Assembly: GCA_051453625.1 (NCBI GenBank)
Contig: JBOZIK010000001.1
Coordinates: forward strand, 293,653,726-293,717,725
From: Welwitschia mirabilis
Lineage: Eukaryota; Gnetophyta; Gnetopsida; Welwitschiales
Length of the DNA: 64,000 nt
Reading direction: 5' to 3'
Below the pieces are notes generated by a model. The model was not told where the DNA came from. It worked only from the letters and a program-made list of their open reading frames with translations, and did no database searches. Positions 21,901-35,110 of the stretch are shown piece after piece. Made by a program: the position numbers and the translations under genes. Every line of letters begins with the position of its first letter. The first letter of the stretch is position 1.

Positions 21901-24900
21901 TTTAGCTACTAAGTTAAAATGAAAGATTATATTCAATGTTTAAATTTTTGATAATACCATGTGAATAAATTTTTTTAATTTTGAATATATGTCTTCTTCT
22001 AGGATTAGGTTACATACTCAATTTTTCAAGCAATAATTTATTAAGTAAAACTAATTTATTAAATAAAAAACATATTTATCATTAAGGAATTTCATTCTAT
22101 ATTAATTAGTTTTAAAGCAACCTTTTTTCAATAAAGGTTTATTTGGAAATCTTGGTTAGGCTATACGTTTTGATATTCATATGGTAGTGTATTAGTTTTA
22201 TCCTTACATGTTTTTTGGATTTGACTTACATCTTCAAATCCATACTTATTCACTTTTTAATTACATTTTTAATATAACATTTTATGTTCATATTTCTAAA
22301 GATAAATATTCTTACCCAACTGTTACAATTTAAAATAGTATGCATTATGGATAACACAAACATTCCTTTAAAAAAAAGAAATAAATTCTTAAAATTTTTC
22401 GTCTTTAATACTACAAGATATATAGGAATATAATAGTATAAAAAATAACATTTTTAATGACTCCTTTGGGTAATCTAATGTACTAATCTATAATTTCTAA
22501 CATTATATGATATTTTAAATATCTTTTAACTCTAATAGTCTATTAAAAAAAAAGAAATGTTGTTTATCGTAGCTACAAGATTGAAAAAACTCCATCTATC
22601 ATGTATTCCCTTATTATACATGACTTAATAGTTATTTAAGATCTTTTCATTATGGAGGAATTTAATTTAGTATAATATAAATTTTATTTTATGTTTTATT
22701 TAATTTTTATCATGACTAGATCTTTTATACATATGAATTTATCTAATTTCATTAACTAAAGAAAGTTTATTTTTACTTATTTAAGTTTTTTAGTATCTCC
22801 TCATTTATTCTTACTCATGTTTTTATAAGTTAAGAGGAGGTGGCAATGGATTAAACTTTGGTTTTACTTTTTTAATCTCATTTTTATGTGTTTGATTATT
22901 GTCTTTTTCTTATTAGATTAATGTTTCTTAATTCCAAGTTTTTAATTTTTACCTCATTCTTTAGTAATGATATTTTTCAACTCTTAAGTATGATGGAGTT
23001 AATCTATATATACCATTCATCCTTATAAACATATACAACCTATGATTTAACATTTATTAATTAAATTTGAGTAATTTTTAGATATTTTGTTTTTGGTTTT
23101 CTATGTTATAGATTTCATCGATATTTTTTTTAAAGATAGTGCATGTTATCTTCTAATCTTGTCATCACGGAATTAGAATTTGCATTAAGTTTCCTTTGAA
23201 TCTTCATGAATTATGCTAAAATGCGCTTTTTAATTTGAATTTTGATGAAGACTTTCATTAATGGTTGAAACTGACTTGAAAAATAAGATGAAAGAGGATT
23301 TTTGTTTTATTTCATAACCTTTATATTGTAAATCACATATATTTCAAATGAATTAAGTGTTTTAATCTACATATAGTTAATTAATTTGTTTATTTATTCA
23401 AATTTTAAGAGATTATAGAAGTATGTTTTGTGTTAAAAGAACCTACATATTTTAATTTGATGAGTTTGGGATATTTCATATTATGCTAAATTAGGAAATT
23501 CCCATTGATTATCTTTTTTCTTAAAACTTTAAATAAATTACAAGTTTTATTAATTTCATTTGTTAAAAAACTATCTTCTTATAATTTATAAGAGTTGTTA
23601 TCTTAGTAAGTTACTCCATTATAAAAGAATTGAGTTAACCTTCTTTATTTAGTTGCATGTTGTAAATATTTTATTATCATGTTCTTTATCCATTAATAGA
23701 ATTAAAAAAATGCCTATTATTATATTGCATGATGTTCATGACTTTTCTTCCTAGGGGTTTGTCATTTTTGTGCTAGAAAAAAGTGTTTAAAAAATGTTTT
23801 TGAAATGTCTTTTAAGTTATAAATAAATGATATTTTAAAGATATACATTGTTGTTTAATTTTAGTCTTTTTAGCTATATATGAAAATAGTAAGTTTGACT
23901 CCTATTTATTGAAATGCACAAAGTTCCAAAGAAATCTGAGACATTTTCATATTTTTAAATGTTGAAGCATGGATCTCCAATTTCTAATGTTTTTCATCTA
24001 AGTAAGGAGTTGATTAAAGAGTAATCAAAATTATGATTTTGTATGATGTTTGATGTTAAAATGCATGCTAAATTAAGAAATACTACAACATTTTTCAACA
24101 TAGCTAATGAAGAAAATTTTAAAATTATTAAAAATTTAGAATAATTAAAATAAAAAAATTCATAATGAAAAATTATACGAATGTATGTGATGATGGTAGA
24201 GTGTAAAAACATAAATAAATTTTAGTATAATTTTAAAGAATTTTAAAATCAATATATTAGATTTAAAAATATTTAAAAAACCAAATAAGTGATAAAAAAT
24301 TCAATGTTACATACTTTTCAACTATTAGAAATATTCAATACTATCTTTGTCATTTCTTTTTTTTTTTGAATTGTATAAATTAGATAATTTTCTTCTTATA
24401 TTACATAGTTTTGATATGTAAACTTACATTTGTTATATTCATGTCCATTCTATATGGTTCTATTCTTAAAATTAGTAAGGCCATAATTGTAGTAACAATT
24501 GTAAAAGCTCAACCACTCATAAATCAAGTTAAATTATTAATTAGGTTAAATCTAATGATGAATAAACTATACATGAACCTTTTGGCACATCCCAGGAAAT
24601 CTATGAACATTATGCAATCCAAAAAAATCGAATGGAAAAAATATCTAATATATACATTCGAACAACTGTAGGCCAATCTAATGATGAATAAACTATAGCC
24701 GATTACATGTTAATATAAACACATAACTCAATAATAGGACTGTTGCTACTACTGATACTAGTAAATCATTATATTAATAGTAGAAAAATAACAAAAGGAT
24801 CTTGTGATATTTTATGAAAAAGTGAAGAATTATGAAGTGAAGCATATAGAGAAAATGTTAGAATGTTTTTTTTTTAATTTATATTTTGTTTTTTTAAGGA

Positions 24901-26978
24901 GGGAAAGTTACTTGTGGATCTACTTGCTAATTAAGTATCAATCTATATAAGAATAATGCTTAGTAATGATAATAAATGATGTAGGAAATCTCTGTTATTT
25001 CAAATTCTAAAATGGAGTATTCTCATAAAGAATTTTCTTAAATTGATAAAATTCATAAATAAATTCCTAAGATCATTCTTACAAGTATACATCACTATCA
25101 AGTGCATTACCTTTTATAGGATCTAAAAGTAGATGAAGTGAAAAAATAAAGTACTCACAAGTGACTTTAATTACTTTAGTACAAAAGAATGAAAAAACTA
25201 AAAATGAAATTAATATTTCATATCTAAATCTTACTTGTAGAATTAAATCAAAGACATTCAAATAAGCATTAAAGTTTCTTTAATACAAAAGAATACTTGA
25301 ATGTTAGTAGACTTATTGCTATGTACAAACATGACAAGAAATAAATAAATGTTTTGTGAGAGGTGTAAATTTAAATAAATATTAAAACCTAACAAGAGCA
25401 ATTCCACATTTTGAGAAAAAGTAAAGAGGATAAGGCATTTAGAAAGAAAGAATGACTTGTTAGATATAAAATTTAACATTTCTGAATACTAAGATATAAA
25501 TGTAATGTTTTCTATTAAATTGGTAAAAAATGATAGTAAATATTTTATTATAGTTATATATGATATTTATTCATTTAATAAGATGAAAAGCACATTACGA
25601 AGATAAAGATATATCTTGTAAAGAATTTTTAAATCATAATTTAAAGTGAATGAATTACTACCTTACTTTAGAATTAAGTTAATAAAGTATTAACATTTCT
25701 TAAATTAATTAAAGCACATTACTAATATGTTAAAAAACATTTGACGCCAATAATGTAAAATTCATGTTTATAGAAATAGGATAGAATATGAAGCTAATTT
25801 CTAATAATAAGTCACAATGTGCATATGAGACTCTCTCCTAATACTCAATAAGAAGTTTATATTTTACTAATGCATGAGTAGAACATATTATTTAATCAAT
25901 ATATTAATAACATATTAAATAAAAAACTATTTACAATATGGTATTTAGAATCTTGAAGTATCAAAAGGGAATGGAAGAATTTAAATTTCTATTTCAATAA
26001 GATGATAACTTAAAACTTAGTCTACTTGTTAGATTTCAACTTTTAAGTTTATTAAGATAACCCAAAAAAAATAAAAAACAAGATACTTGATGTACTTAAA
26101 ATAATTTAGATATTAGAGATATAAAAGATACTCATACACTCATAAGACTAATTAAAGTATGTGGTACTATCTAGAATGAAAAAGGTAAAACATGTACAAG
26201 TAAGCTGCTATACATTATAGATCATCCATAGAAAGGACATATAAAACTATCTGTGGATAATCAAGTTGTAGCTTAAGTACTCACTACTCTAATGATTCAC
26301 AATAGAATAAGCCATATTAATAAGAAAATTCATATCATATATAAACTAATTTAAATTGTATACATTATGATAAAGTCATGAATATAATAAATCTCATTAA
26401 TTTAAGTATCATTTCAAAATAATCAAATCAAGTTTTTTTTAAGTCAATTCCATATGATTAACTTTTTAACATTTACAACTATTTGATTTATAATAGTTAA
26501 AAAATAATGTTTTTATTTTATTAATAAGTTTTATCAAATAAAATCATTACTTTGTTGTTGTTGTAGTTTTTATTATTATTGTATCAACTATGTTTGTTAG
26601 CTGTAATAGTCGTGATCTTCCAAATTAACTAGGATTGTACTCTTATAACCTAGAACCTTATTTACCAAGGTGATAAGTATAGTAATAAATATAAAATATT
26701 AATGAGTTATATAAGTAATATTAATTATATGTTAGAGCCAAAAATTTAATGTTAAAATTATAACCGTAAATGTATAAATAAGAGGACATACCCTCATAGT
26801 ATTATGGATGTTAGTATTACTATGATACCATTCTCATGCTGACTAATTGAGGGTGTTTATGTTATAGCACATTTTATTCATTTTTATAGCATAATTTATA
26901 TAAAATATTATGATTAGAACTTCTAAAAAATAATATATATTATTAATAAATAACGTACATCCATTAAAATATGATTTT
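18916..26978. other. Long AT-rich stretch without recognisable genes
   Basis: About 8 kb in which I see no coding domain, LTR pair or RNA gene. Open frames are short (up to 86 codons at 24411-24671) and of biased composition. A 23-bp word, AATCTAATGATGAATAAACT plus ATA, occurs exactly at 24549-24571 and 24675-24697. The stretch is probably very old transposon sequence, but that is inference. Confidence 0.4.
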
Positions 26979-27058
26979 AGATTTATATTACCATGTGATT
27001 TATGATATTATCATTTATAGATTTATATGATCATGTAATTTATAGTATCATTCTTTAT
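26979..27058. repeat. Two-copy 40-bp tandem duplication
   Basis: 26979-27018 and 27019-27058 both begin AGATTTATAT and share ATGT(G/A)ATTTAT(G/A)(A/G)TAT(T/C)AT at the same spacing. Confidence 0.8.
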
Positions 27059-29524
27059 ATGACCACTTTAAAGAAGACATCCTTTGAGTAGTCTCCTCAA
27101 GAAATCTACATACCTTGCTTTATAATGGGATACTATCAGACTAGGGGAACTAATCCCAACCACATAGGAGACTAACCCAATAAGGACCTAATCTAAATCT
27201 CAAATGGGATTAATCTAATAAAATGTGAACTAATCATAACATAGAACACATCTAATTCACATAAATGGGACTCACTTAAAATTACATGCGAACTTATTAC
27301 AACAGTGAAACTAACCCAAATAAAGATGCCTTTTTCCATTTTGGGCCCTCTTATACAATATAAAAATTCTTTGAGCAAATAAGTTCTTTTAGAAATATAT
27401 CCCCACTTAATCATAGACCTCTTACAAAGAATTTTTCAAAATAACATATTAAACTCAACATCATAAAAGAGTATAATTTTAATATGGTATTATCAATACA
27501 AAATATTTTTAACTTAATTCACTTGTAGATGTATTGGAAAAGAACATGGTATTTTATCTCTTCCAAACTGACTTTGGTATTCTTGACTGATTCTTAGAAA
27601 ACACTCTATGCTTTTTTCTTTGAATTCTTAAGAGAGATGGTCATGAAACTTAGCAATAATAAATTACATGCATTAGATCCTATACATCTAATAAAATAAG
27701 AATTTTTATCTTTCTGAGTTTTGATTTGGATCTTTAAAATAAAGTTTCCTCATGAAATTTTCATGCATGTTACTTTTATGAGTACTTGTTATTCTCTATA
27801 GGGTAGAATGTAGAAGTTGCCTTTTGAGTGAGAGTGTGTAGGGGATGTTAGTACTTTCAGGTAATCAAGGTAAAAAAATATCCTAATGGTTAGGCATCAT
27901 AAAACCTAGACATAACAATGTTAAGATTGCCTTGACTTAATATGTTGGATTTAGATCATGTTACATAAGCCAGTCGAAGAGGAGTCTTGGTGATATGCAT
28001 TCTTATCTCTCCTTACTAGTTAAGGAGGGTACTAGGTGCTTCAAAGATTAGATTGGTTGATCAATGCCAAATAAAAGATATTCATACCTTATACTCTCAT
28101 CCTATGTAAGTAACCATTATCATGGGGTCTCATTAACTCCTCTGATACTATGTAAGTAACTATTATACGAATCTTGACCTCTAGTACTAACGTGCTTATT
28201 TATTTAAACTTACAAATAACTATTTTATTACATCCTTATTTTTAGCAAGTTCTATAATTATTATTTCCTAATTATTTAGCATTGAGATTTTTAAAGTGTT
28301 TACACTACGACCCTATAAAGTAACACACATTGTAATGTATTATTTTGTCATCATTTTTTCTAGTTTTACTAGGTGTATGAAATGATATATTGCTAATAGT
28401 TATGATATTTGATAACTCCATATATTTATTCTTACTTATAGTTTTACTTTATCTCATTTTGCTTTTATGTATTTACAAATTTTAGTCTACTACTTATAGG
28501 AAGACTTTCCATTACGTACATTTATTATTTATGTTAGTGTGATGATTAAATTATATTTTTTTAAATAAGGGCTTTAATACATAATTATCTAACTAAATAT
28601 CAAAAATGATATGTATCTAATAATTAAAATCTTTAATTCATTAACTCTATGTTAACTAATCATTTATATATCAAGATCTTCTCTTTTACTTTCATATTTT
28701 TTATCTAATTAGGTAGGATTTTGTACTATACTTAATTCTTATTATATATAAGTATCATAATTTCATCTTTATTTTATATCATAGATTATTATTTTTTAAT
28801 AATAATAAATTTTAATTCATGTCGTAAAGCTAACAGAAATTTATCTTGGACAAATATGTAGATGATACCTTGATTAAGATCCACTTTGTTTAAGATTAAA
28901 AAGACGATAAGTAGCATGCAATTGAATTATCATAAGATTTTAATAGAGATAGGAAGATGGATTGACATCTATTAAGATCCTTACACTTGCACACTTTGTT
29001 TGATAAGATTTATTAAAGCAAAAGAAAAGAATCCTCTCCTTGATTACCCTTTAATTATGTTTTCAAATGTAAAGGAACAATTAACATATTAACATTACAT
29101 AATTTATTCTAATCATCCATGATCACTCTAAACGTTTAATTGAATATGTTTAGAATTTTTTGACTTGTATAATAATCTTATATAATAGATCCCATAGGCA
29201 TATTTGTTAACATAATAGAATATCAAATTTAGTCTCATATTTAAGAAATAATTTGTAATTGAAAGGGTAATTATATAATATGCATTCATATCAAAGTGGA
29301 GAGTATTCAATGTTATAATAGTATGTTACCTTTTCCTCTACTATTTTAATTATTATTGTACTGTTCTAATGTCATGTTAGAACTTGATATATGAGACAAT
29401 ATGTATCATATATGATATAAGTTATTAAAAGGACATGCCAACTCTAGAGTAAATATTTTTATATTAAGGTCATAATATAAAGTAATAAAAAATATAAAAA
29501 ATACTTATACATATAATTGAGTTG
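27059..29524. other. AT-rich stretch, nothing recognised
   Basis: No domain found. 27100-27320 repeats short GGGACTAA/AACCCAAT words. 28105-28170 contains two diverged copies of CTATGTAAGTAAC(C/T)ATTAT. The RT that should follow the minus-strand gag-protease remnant at 29.7-31.7 kb is not visible here. Confidence 0.4.
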
Positions 29525-29580
29525 GATATTTATGTATGCATGTATGCATGCATTCATGTATGCATGCATGTGTATATATA
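29525..29580. repeat. TATGCATG/TGCA-rich palindromic microsatellite
   Basis: Repeated TATGCATG and TGCATGCA words, each self-complementary, pass into TATATATA. The tract can fold on itself. Confidence 0.85.
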
Positions 29581-29729
29581 TCTACATAAATCATGTGACA
29601 AGTTACAAGTTAAATATACATGAAAATTCATATGACATATTATCAACTACTATAGTATGAACTAACTAAATGAGATACATTGATAATAACATATATTATG
29701 ATTATGGTTATAATAATATAACATGTAAA

Positions 29730-31700
29730 ACATTTTATTTGTCCTAATATTATCGGTCCAAGCAAAGGCATGCATTTTTTATGTAAAAAGATGAATCAAA
29801 TATTTTTCTTGTTAAAGAGTAAGTTGGAAACTAATCAACAATGGAATTTTATGATTGTTATGTAAAACGACGTTCTTTAAAACATTGGATAATTTCTTTA
29901 GATGAATTTCATAATCCTCACTCATGGAAATTAAGTTTTTATTTTTAGTGAGGGATTTAAACATGTTATTTTCTCCTTCATATAGATCATTACTTAAAAC
30001 ATCATCACTATGATTACAAGGGTTTGAATAATTAAGGACACTTAAAATATTTAAATACTCAAGATGATCATCAAATAAACTCTTATCATGCAAGGTTATG
30101 AGACTTTTCTCTATGGGGTGATGTTGGAAAAGCATTATGTACCTCATGTTTTCATAAAAATTTAAGTCTTTAATTATATATTTCTTATTTATATTAAAGA
30201 CTCTAATCATGAATTCCTTATTAATAATATGACACTCTAGTATATCAATTTTAGTACCTAACATAGTAAACAATGGAACAAAAAGCTTTCCCTAGAAGTA
30301 AAAGATAACCTTCATTATGCTTAACTTCAACCAACACAACATTAATTAGGCAGTAGGTCTCTTTAATTTAAATAATTAGATCTTTGATGATTCTTATGGA
30401 TCTCTTAATTATTGCATTAGCTAATGCTAGAATTATTTTTATGTATTTTAATTTAGTATCTAAAGTAAGTTTCTTCCATATGTGAAGTGACATGATATTA
30501 ACACTAGATCCAATGTTAATTAAATAATTTTTTTCATTTTTTGTTTCCTTCCAAGGTCACACTCACAGTCACAACACATAGGCCTTTAAATTTTGTGTAC
30601 TTTTATGTGACTAAGTTGGTTATTAATTGGATAATAAAAATAATGGTTCTTTTTTCTTCCTTTTCATGAAGGTCTTCCATAGCTTAGCATACTTTGGGTT
30701 ACATTACAAGAATTTCCAAAATAATACATTAATACTCACATCTTTCATTATTCCTTAAGATATTCATCATAAGTCTAGTTGGTTTTCAATATCTCAAGAC
30801 ATGGTATTATTTTTTGTTTACCATTTTTGATGTTGATGTTTGATTTAAAAGTTTGAGCTTAAGGTAAACTTGAATTATCAAGACTTTTTAGATTATCAAT
30901 GACTGTGCCCTTAGGAACCTCATTATGGTTTGATGTCAAAGCTTTTGAGATAGTATTAAGTTTACTTATAACCATTAATTTTCAATTCTTATTAATATCA
31001 TTAGGATTTTAAATAGCTTGGGTAGAATTCCTATGATTTTTTCTTTGATTTTGTAAGTGTCTATTTGTGGATTTATCCATTTTTCTAAGTTCTTTTATTG
31101 AATCCTAAAATGTATTAGTTGGTGAGCTTGGTAATTAAAAGAACCATGCTAGTCATTTTTTAAATCTATTTTTAAAATAGGTTTTAAAGATAGAAAACGG
31201 TCCATTAGTTCTTGGTTGAATTGGTTGTTTCTATTTATGTTTGTTAAGATTATAAGCCTCTTCAAAAACTATGTATTTGCAAGTGTATAAGGCTAAAATT
31301 TATTTGGGAACTCTCTTCACAAATTTCATAAGTGGAGTAAGGAGATGATGATCTCTAATTTATTATCTTATCATTAGCTAAAGATATAGTATACCTATTT
31401 AAGGAGCTAGTTAAATAATTGAGAAGATTGTTAAGGCTTATAAACTCTTCATGTCATGTTCTCTTAAGATCTTTAAGAAATTTTCCTAATGAATTATCTT
31501 CCTTAGCTATAGATTTAGGTCATGTTTGATTGATTTTGACTAATTTCTTCAAAAGTTTCTAAGCATCATATAAAGTTAAGCTAAGTAAATTTCAACCATG
31601 TGCAAAATCTATTAGTTATTTAGTTTTAATATTCAATTCACTATAGAAGTGATTCACAAGTTCCTCTATTGAAAATTCATCCATTGTATTTATCATGACA
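29730..31700 (-). pseudogene. Gypsy (Athila/Tat-like) gag-protease-linker remnant
   Basis: On the minus strand the gag part reads LVNHFYSELNIKTK, LIDFAHG and KLLKKLVKI near 31690-31510, matching the LI-x-x-FY-x-GL...AAGG...A-x-x-L(I/L)-x-x-(M/L) segment of this lineage. The retropepsin lies at about 30560-30250: INIGSSVNIMSLHIWKKLTL, later LALANAIIKRSIRIIKDLII, and LLLLGKAF. These correspond to the LDLGASVNLLP, LQLADRS...GI(V/I)EDVLI and ILGRPFL blocks. The active-site Asp is Asn (AAC at 30517-30515). A 153-codon open frame at 30273-29812 follows, ending HLKKLSNVLKNVVLHNNHKI, then AFAWT near 29770; this is the linker before RT. RT itself is absent. Confidence 0.75.
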
Positions 31701-32189
31701 TGATTTTTGCATTGAACTTAAAAGGCACAATTTCTTTAAATAAATAACTTTATTATATTATAACACATCAATTTACATGATAAGATTAAACATTTTAGTA
31801 TATTAATAAGGTTGAAAGTAAGAGACTTACCTCTCAGTTATCCACAGGATTCACATTAAGCAAACTATGTGATAATACCTTATTTGACTAATACCATAAC
31901 CAATCTTAAGGTTTAATAGAAATCTCAGTTAGGTGATTACATAATAATTATGGAGGTTATAGTTGAGTGATTGATTACACAAATAGTTAAGCAATCACAC
32001 TTATGTAATCTTCATCTGGAGTAGTTCAAACCACATGTAGTTTTTCCTTGGACCTTGTTTCAATCTCTACCAATACACATAATATAAGATAGATCAAGGT
32101 GGTCCATATCAATGACATGTTACAATCTAAAAATAATGCAAGGACTTAATACTCAAACTAACATCAAGAGATATCACACACAAAAATAT
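31701..32189. other. AT-rich spacer, nothing recognised
   Basis: It is upstream, in sense, of the Gypsy gag remnant, so it may hold the rest of gag or a leader, but no motif is readable. Confidence 0.4.
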
Positions 32190-33301
32190 GTACATATGCA
32201 TAGTAGCTATATTTAAAATCATAGGAGATAGCTAGTTAAAAAACTATTGAGGTTATAATATCCGATCTTATTAAGGAATTATAATGTATGAATGATGATA
32301 ATACTCATGTATATTAATATCATATAGATATATGAGTACGTAAATGTGTGTATATATATAAACACCATGGTCGCTTGGCCAAAATATCTATTAGTAATCC
32401 TCCATTACAAATTATAAGAAACCCTTGATATCTTACTATAACATATTGGTAAGAGCCAATGGAAGGTAATATATCATAATAAAATGTTAGTATAGTAAAA
32501 TCATATAGAAATATGATCAACACATACACATATGTATACACACATGCCATTTTGATAGGGTACCTTATAGATGCTCCTTTTATAACATGTCATAATAAAT
32601 CTAATACTATATAGATATAAAATGTACAAAATTCCAAATGAAATATATCTCATATGCTACTGATTAAATTACTAGTCTTAATAAGACTTAACATAATACA
32701 AGTTAAAGAGTAAAGACAACTAATTAAATGCTAACTTGTTTTAATGAGCATATAAAATAATCACTATTCATATCATTTTATACATAAGATAACAAATAAC
32801 TACTTGGAATAATTAATGCATATGCATAAACACATAAGAAATTAAATTTAGGTGTGCATACCTAGAAAGTGTTAAGAACTTAGAAGCAACCATGATCATT
32901 AGAGACTGTGCTAAAACTTGCATCATTTTATAACTATACTATGCATACATACTAAAAGTAAAATGAGTAGTAGTCAATACACCTAATAACATCTAACATT
33001 TATTATAGATTAAGTACTAAGTAACTAAGGATGAGAAAGCATTCTATTAAAATAATTATAATAACAACATTATCTAAGAAGCTAAAGAAGAGTCTTTAAT
33101 CTTATCTAAATACTTCATTTTCATAAATGTCATTGTCTTAGAAAGGGTAATACAAAATAATAATTCCTTCTACAAAACTTGAAAATAAAAGGTTTAAAAT
33201 AAAACATTTATTAAAATATTTATAACAAAAGGCATTATTTTCCTTTCCATGATATTTCTTTTCTCATAACAAACAAAAGTTAGCCTTCAAGAGATCTAAT
33301 T

Positions 33302-33401
33302 NNNNNNNNNNNNNNNNNNNNNNNNNNNNNNNNNNNNNNNNNNNNNNNNNNNNNNNNNNNNNNNNNNNNNNNNNNNNNNNNNNNNNNNNNNNNNNNNNNN
33401 N
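33302..33401. other. Assembly gap, 100 N, at a microsatellite
   Basis: A run of 100 N ending directly in the CA repeat. By comparison with unit 2 (34602-34690), the end of unit 1 is missing here. Confidence 1.

Positions 33402-33473
<72 letters not shown>
33402..33473. repeat. (CA)36 microsatellite
   Basis: A perfect CA dinucleotide run of 72 bp. Its left end is undefined because it abuts the gap. A shorter TA run lies at 33622-33640. Confidence 0.98.
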
Positions 33474-33476
<3 letters not shown>

Positions 33477-35110
33477 TCATAGTAGCTATATGTAAAAGTA
33501 TAAGAGGTAGTTGATTAAAAACTCTTGAGGTTATAACATTCAATTCTTTTAAGGAATTATAATGCATGAATGGTTATAATACACATGCATCTGAATATAA
33601 ATCAAATACATACATGCATTCATATATATATATATATATAGTAAACTCCCTAGTTAACTAGCCAAAATACCCACTAGTAACCTCCATCACCAAGCATAAG
33701 AAACCCCTCATATCTCACCACTGTCTTAGTGAGAGCTAATGGTAGTAAATCTATTATAATATAATATCATTATAGTAAGATCCTATAGAAATATGATTAA
33801 CACATATAAATACATTACATACATACACACACACACCCCCCATTTTGACAAGGTACCTCTTAACTGCTCTTTTTATAATATAATGTAATGAATCTAATAA
33901 TATATAAATATAAAATTCCAAAGAGAATAGCCAATATGCTACTGATTAAGTCACTAATCTCAACAAACATAGTTCAATTGAAGTGAAAGAATAAATATTG
34001 CTAATTAAATGCCTTATTATTACAATGAGTATCATAGAATAATCACTATTAGTATATTATTTTATGCATAAGATAAAACATAACTATTTGGAACATTTAA
34101 CTTATTTGCATGATCAGGTAGAAAATTTATTTAAGGATACATACTTGAAAAGCATTAAGATTACTAGGAGCAACCATGATCATTGGATACTATGCTTAAA
34201 CTTGCATCATTTTATAACTATACTATATATACTATAACTACATTAAATCATACTAAAAGGAACATGATTATTAGTCAATACATATAAAAACATCTAACAT
34301 TTATTATAAATTAATTACTAAGTAACTAAGTGTAAGAAAACATTCTATTGAAATAATTATAATAATAACATTGTCTGAGAAGCTAAAGAAGAATTTTTAA
34401 TTTTATCTAAACACTTTATTTTCATAAATGTTATCATCTTAAGAAGGTTGATATAAAATAATAATTTCTTCTATAAAACTTGAACATAAAAAGTCTATAA
34501 CAGAGCATTTATGAAAACTTTATAACAAAAGTATCATTTTCCTTTCTATTATATTTACATTTCTAACAATAAATAAAATTTAGCCTTTAAGAGCTCTAAT
34601 TCCTCCTCTTGTTATTTCATCTATGGTACTTATTTCTTCATGTATCTATTCCTAACATTATTCAACTCTTAAGAATAGAACATGTTCCCCCTTTATAATA
34701 TATACATGTAATACTATACATATGAAATAGCATAATATAAGATAATATTATATCATGCATATAAGAACAACATTATCTAAGTGTAAGAAAGCATTCTGAT
34801 GAAATAATCATAATAGAAACATTATTTGAGGAGCTAAAGAAGAGCCTTTAATCTTAACTAAACACTTTATTTTCATTAAACATCACCATCTTAAGAAGGA
34901 TGATACAAAATAATAATTCCTTCTATAAGACTTGAATGTAAAAAAGTTTATAACAGAACATCTATGGAAACTTTGTAATGAAAGGTATTATTTTCCTTTC
35001 TATGATATTTGCTTTTCTAATAAAAAAACAAAACTTAGTCTTCAATAGGTCTAATTCCTTCTCTTATTATTTCATCTATCATACTTATTTCTTCATGTAT
35101 CTATATCTAA

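Larger units (their letters stand above)
32190..35110. repeat. Diverged tandem array: two 1.28-kb units and a partial third
   Basis: Unit 1 (32190-33301) and unit 2 (33474-34690) align over nearly their full length with an offset of about 1279 bp that grows to 1300 bp through indels. Landmarks are TAGTAGCTATAT, GAGGTTATAA, AAGGAATTATAATG, TATGCTACTGATTAA and CTAAAGAAGA. Unit 3 (about 34765-35110) repeats only the last 350 bp of the unit, with an offset of 455 bp from unit 2. Identity is moderate. No coding frame is shared. A 100-N gap and a CA microsatellite lie at the unit 1/2 junction. Confidence 0.88.

Noticed and set aside
26784-26860. Hairpin with ACCCTCA...TGAGGGT and CATAGTA...TACTATG arms, considered as a MITE
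   Set aside because: The arms are 7 bp with long unpaired middles, no target-site duplication is visible, and such pairs are common by chance.
18916-26978. Possible host gene exons or tRNA genes in the long unannotated stretch
   Set aside because: I looked for splice-bounded coding blocks and tRNA arms and found none that held together. A tRNAscan and protein-profile search would be decisive.
33264-33567. Cys-Val repeat protein frames
   Set aside because: They are translations of the CA microsatellite plus a gap.
32190-35110. CRISPR-like or satellite array with regular spacing
   Set aside because: There are only two and a half kilobase-sized, diverged units, with no short direct repeats and spacers. 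The plant context excludes CRISPR.
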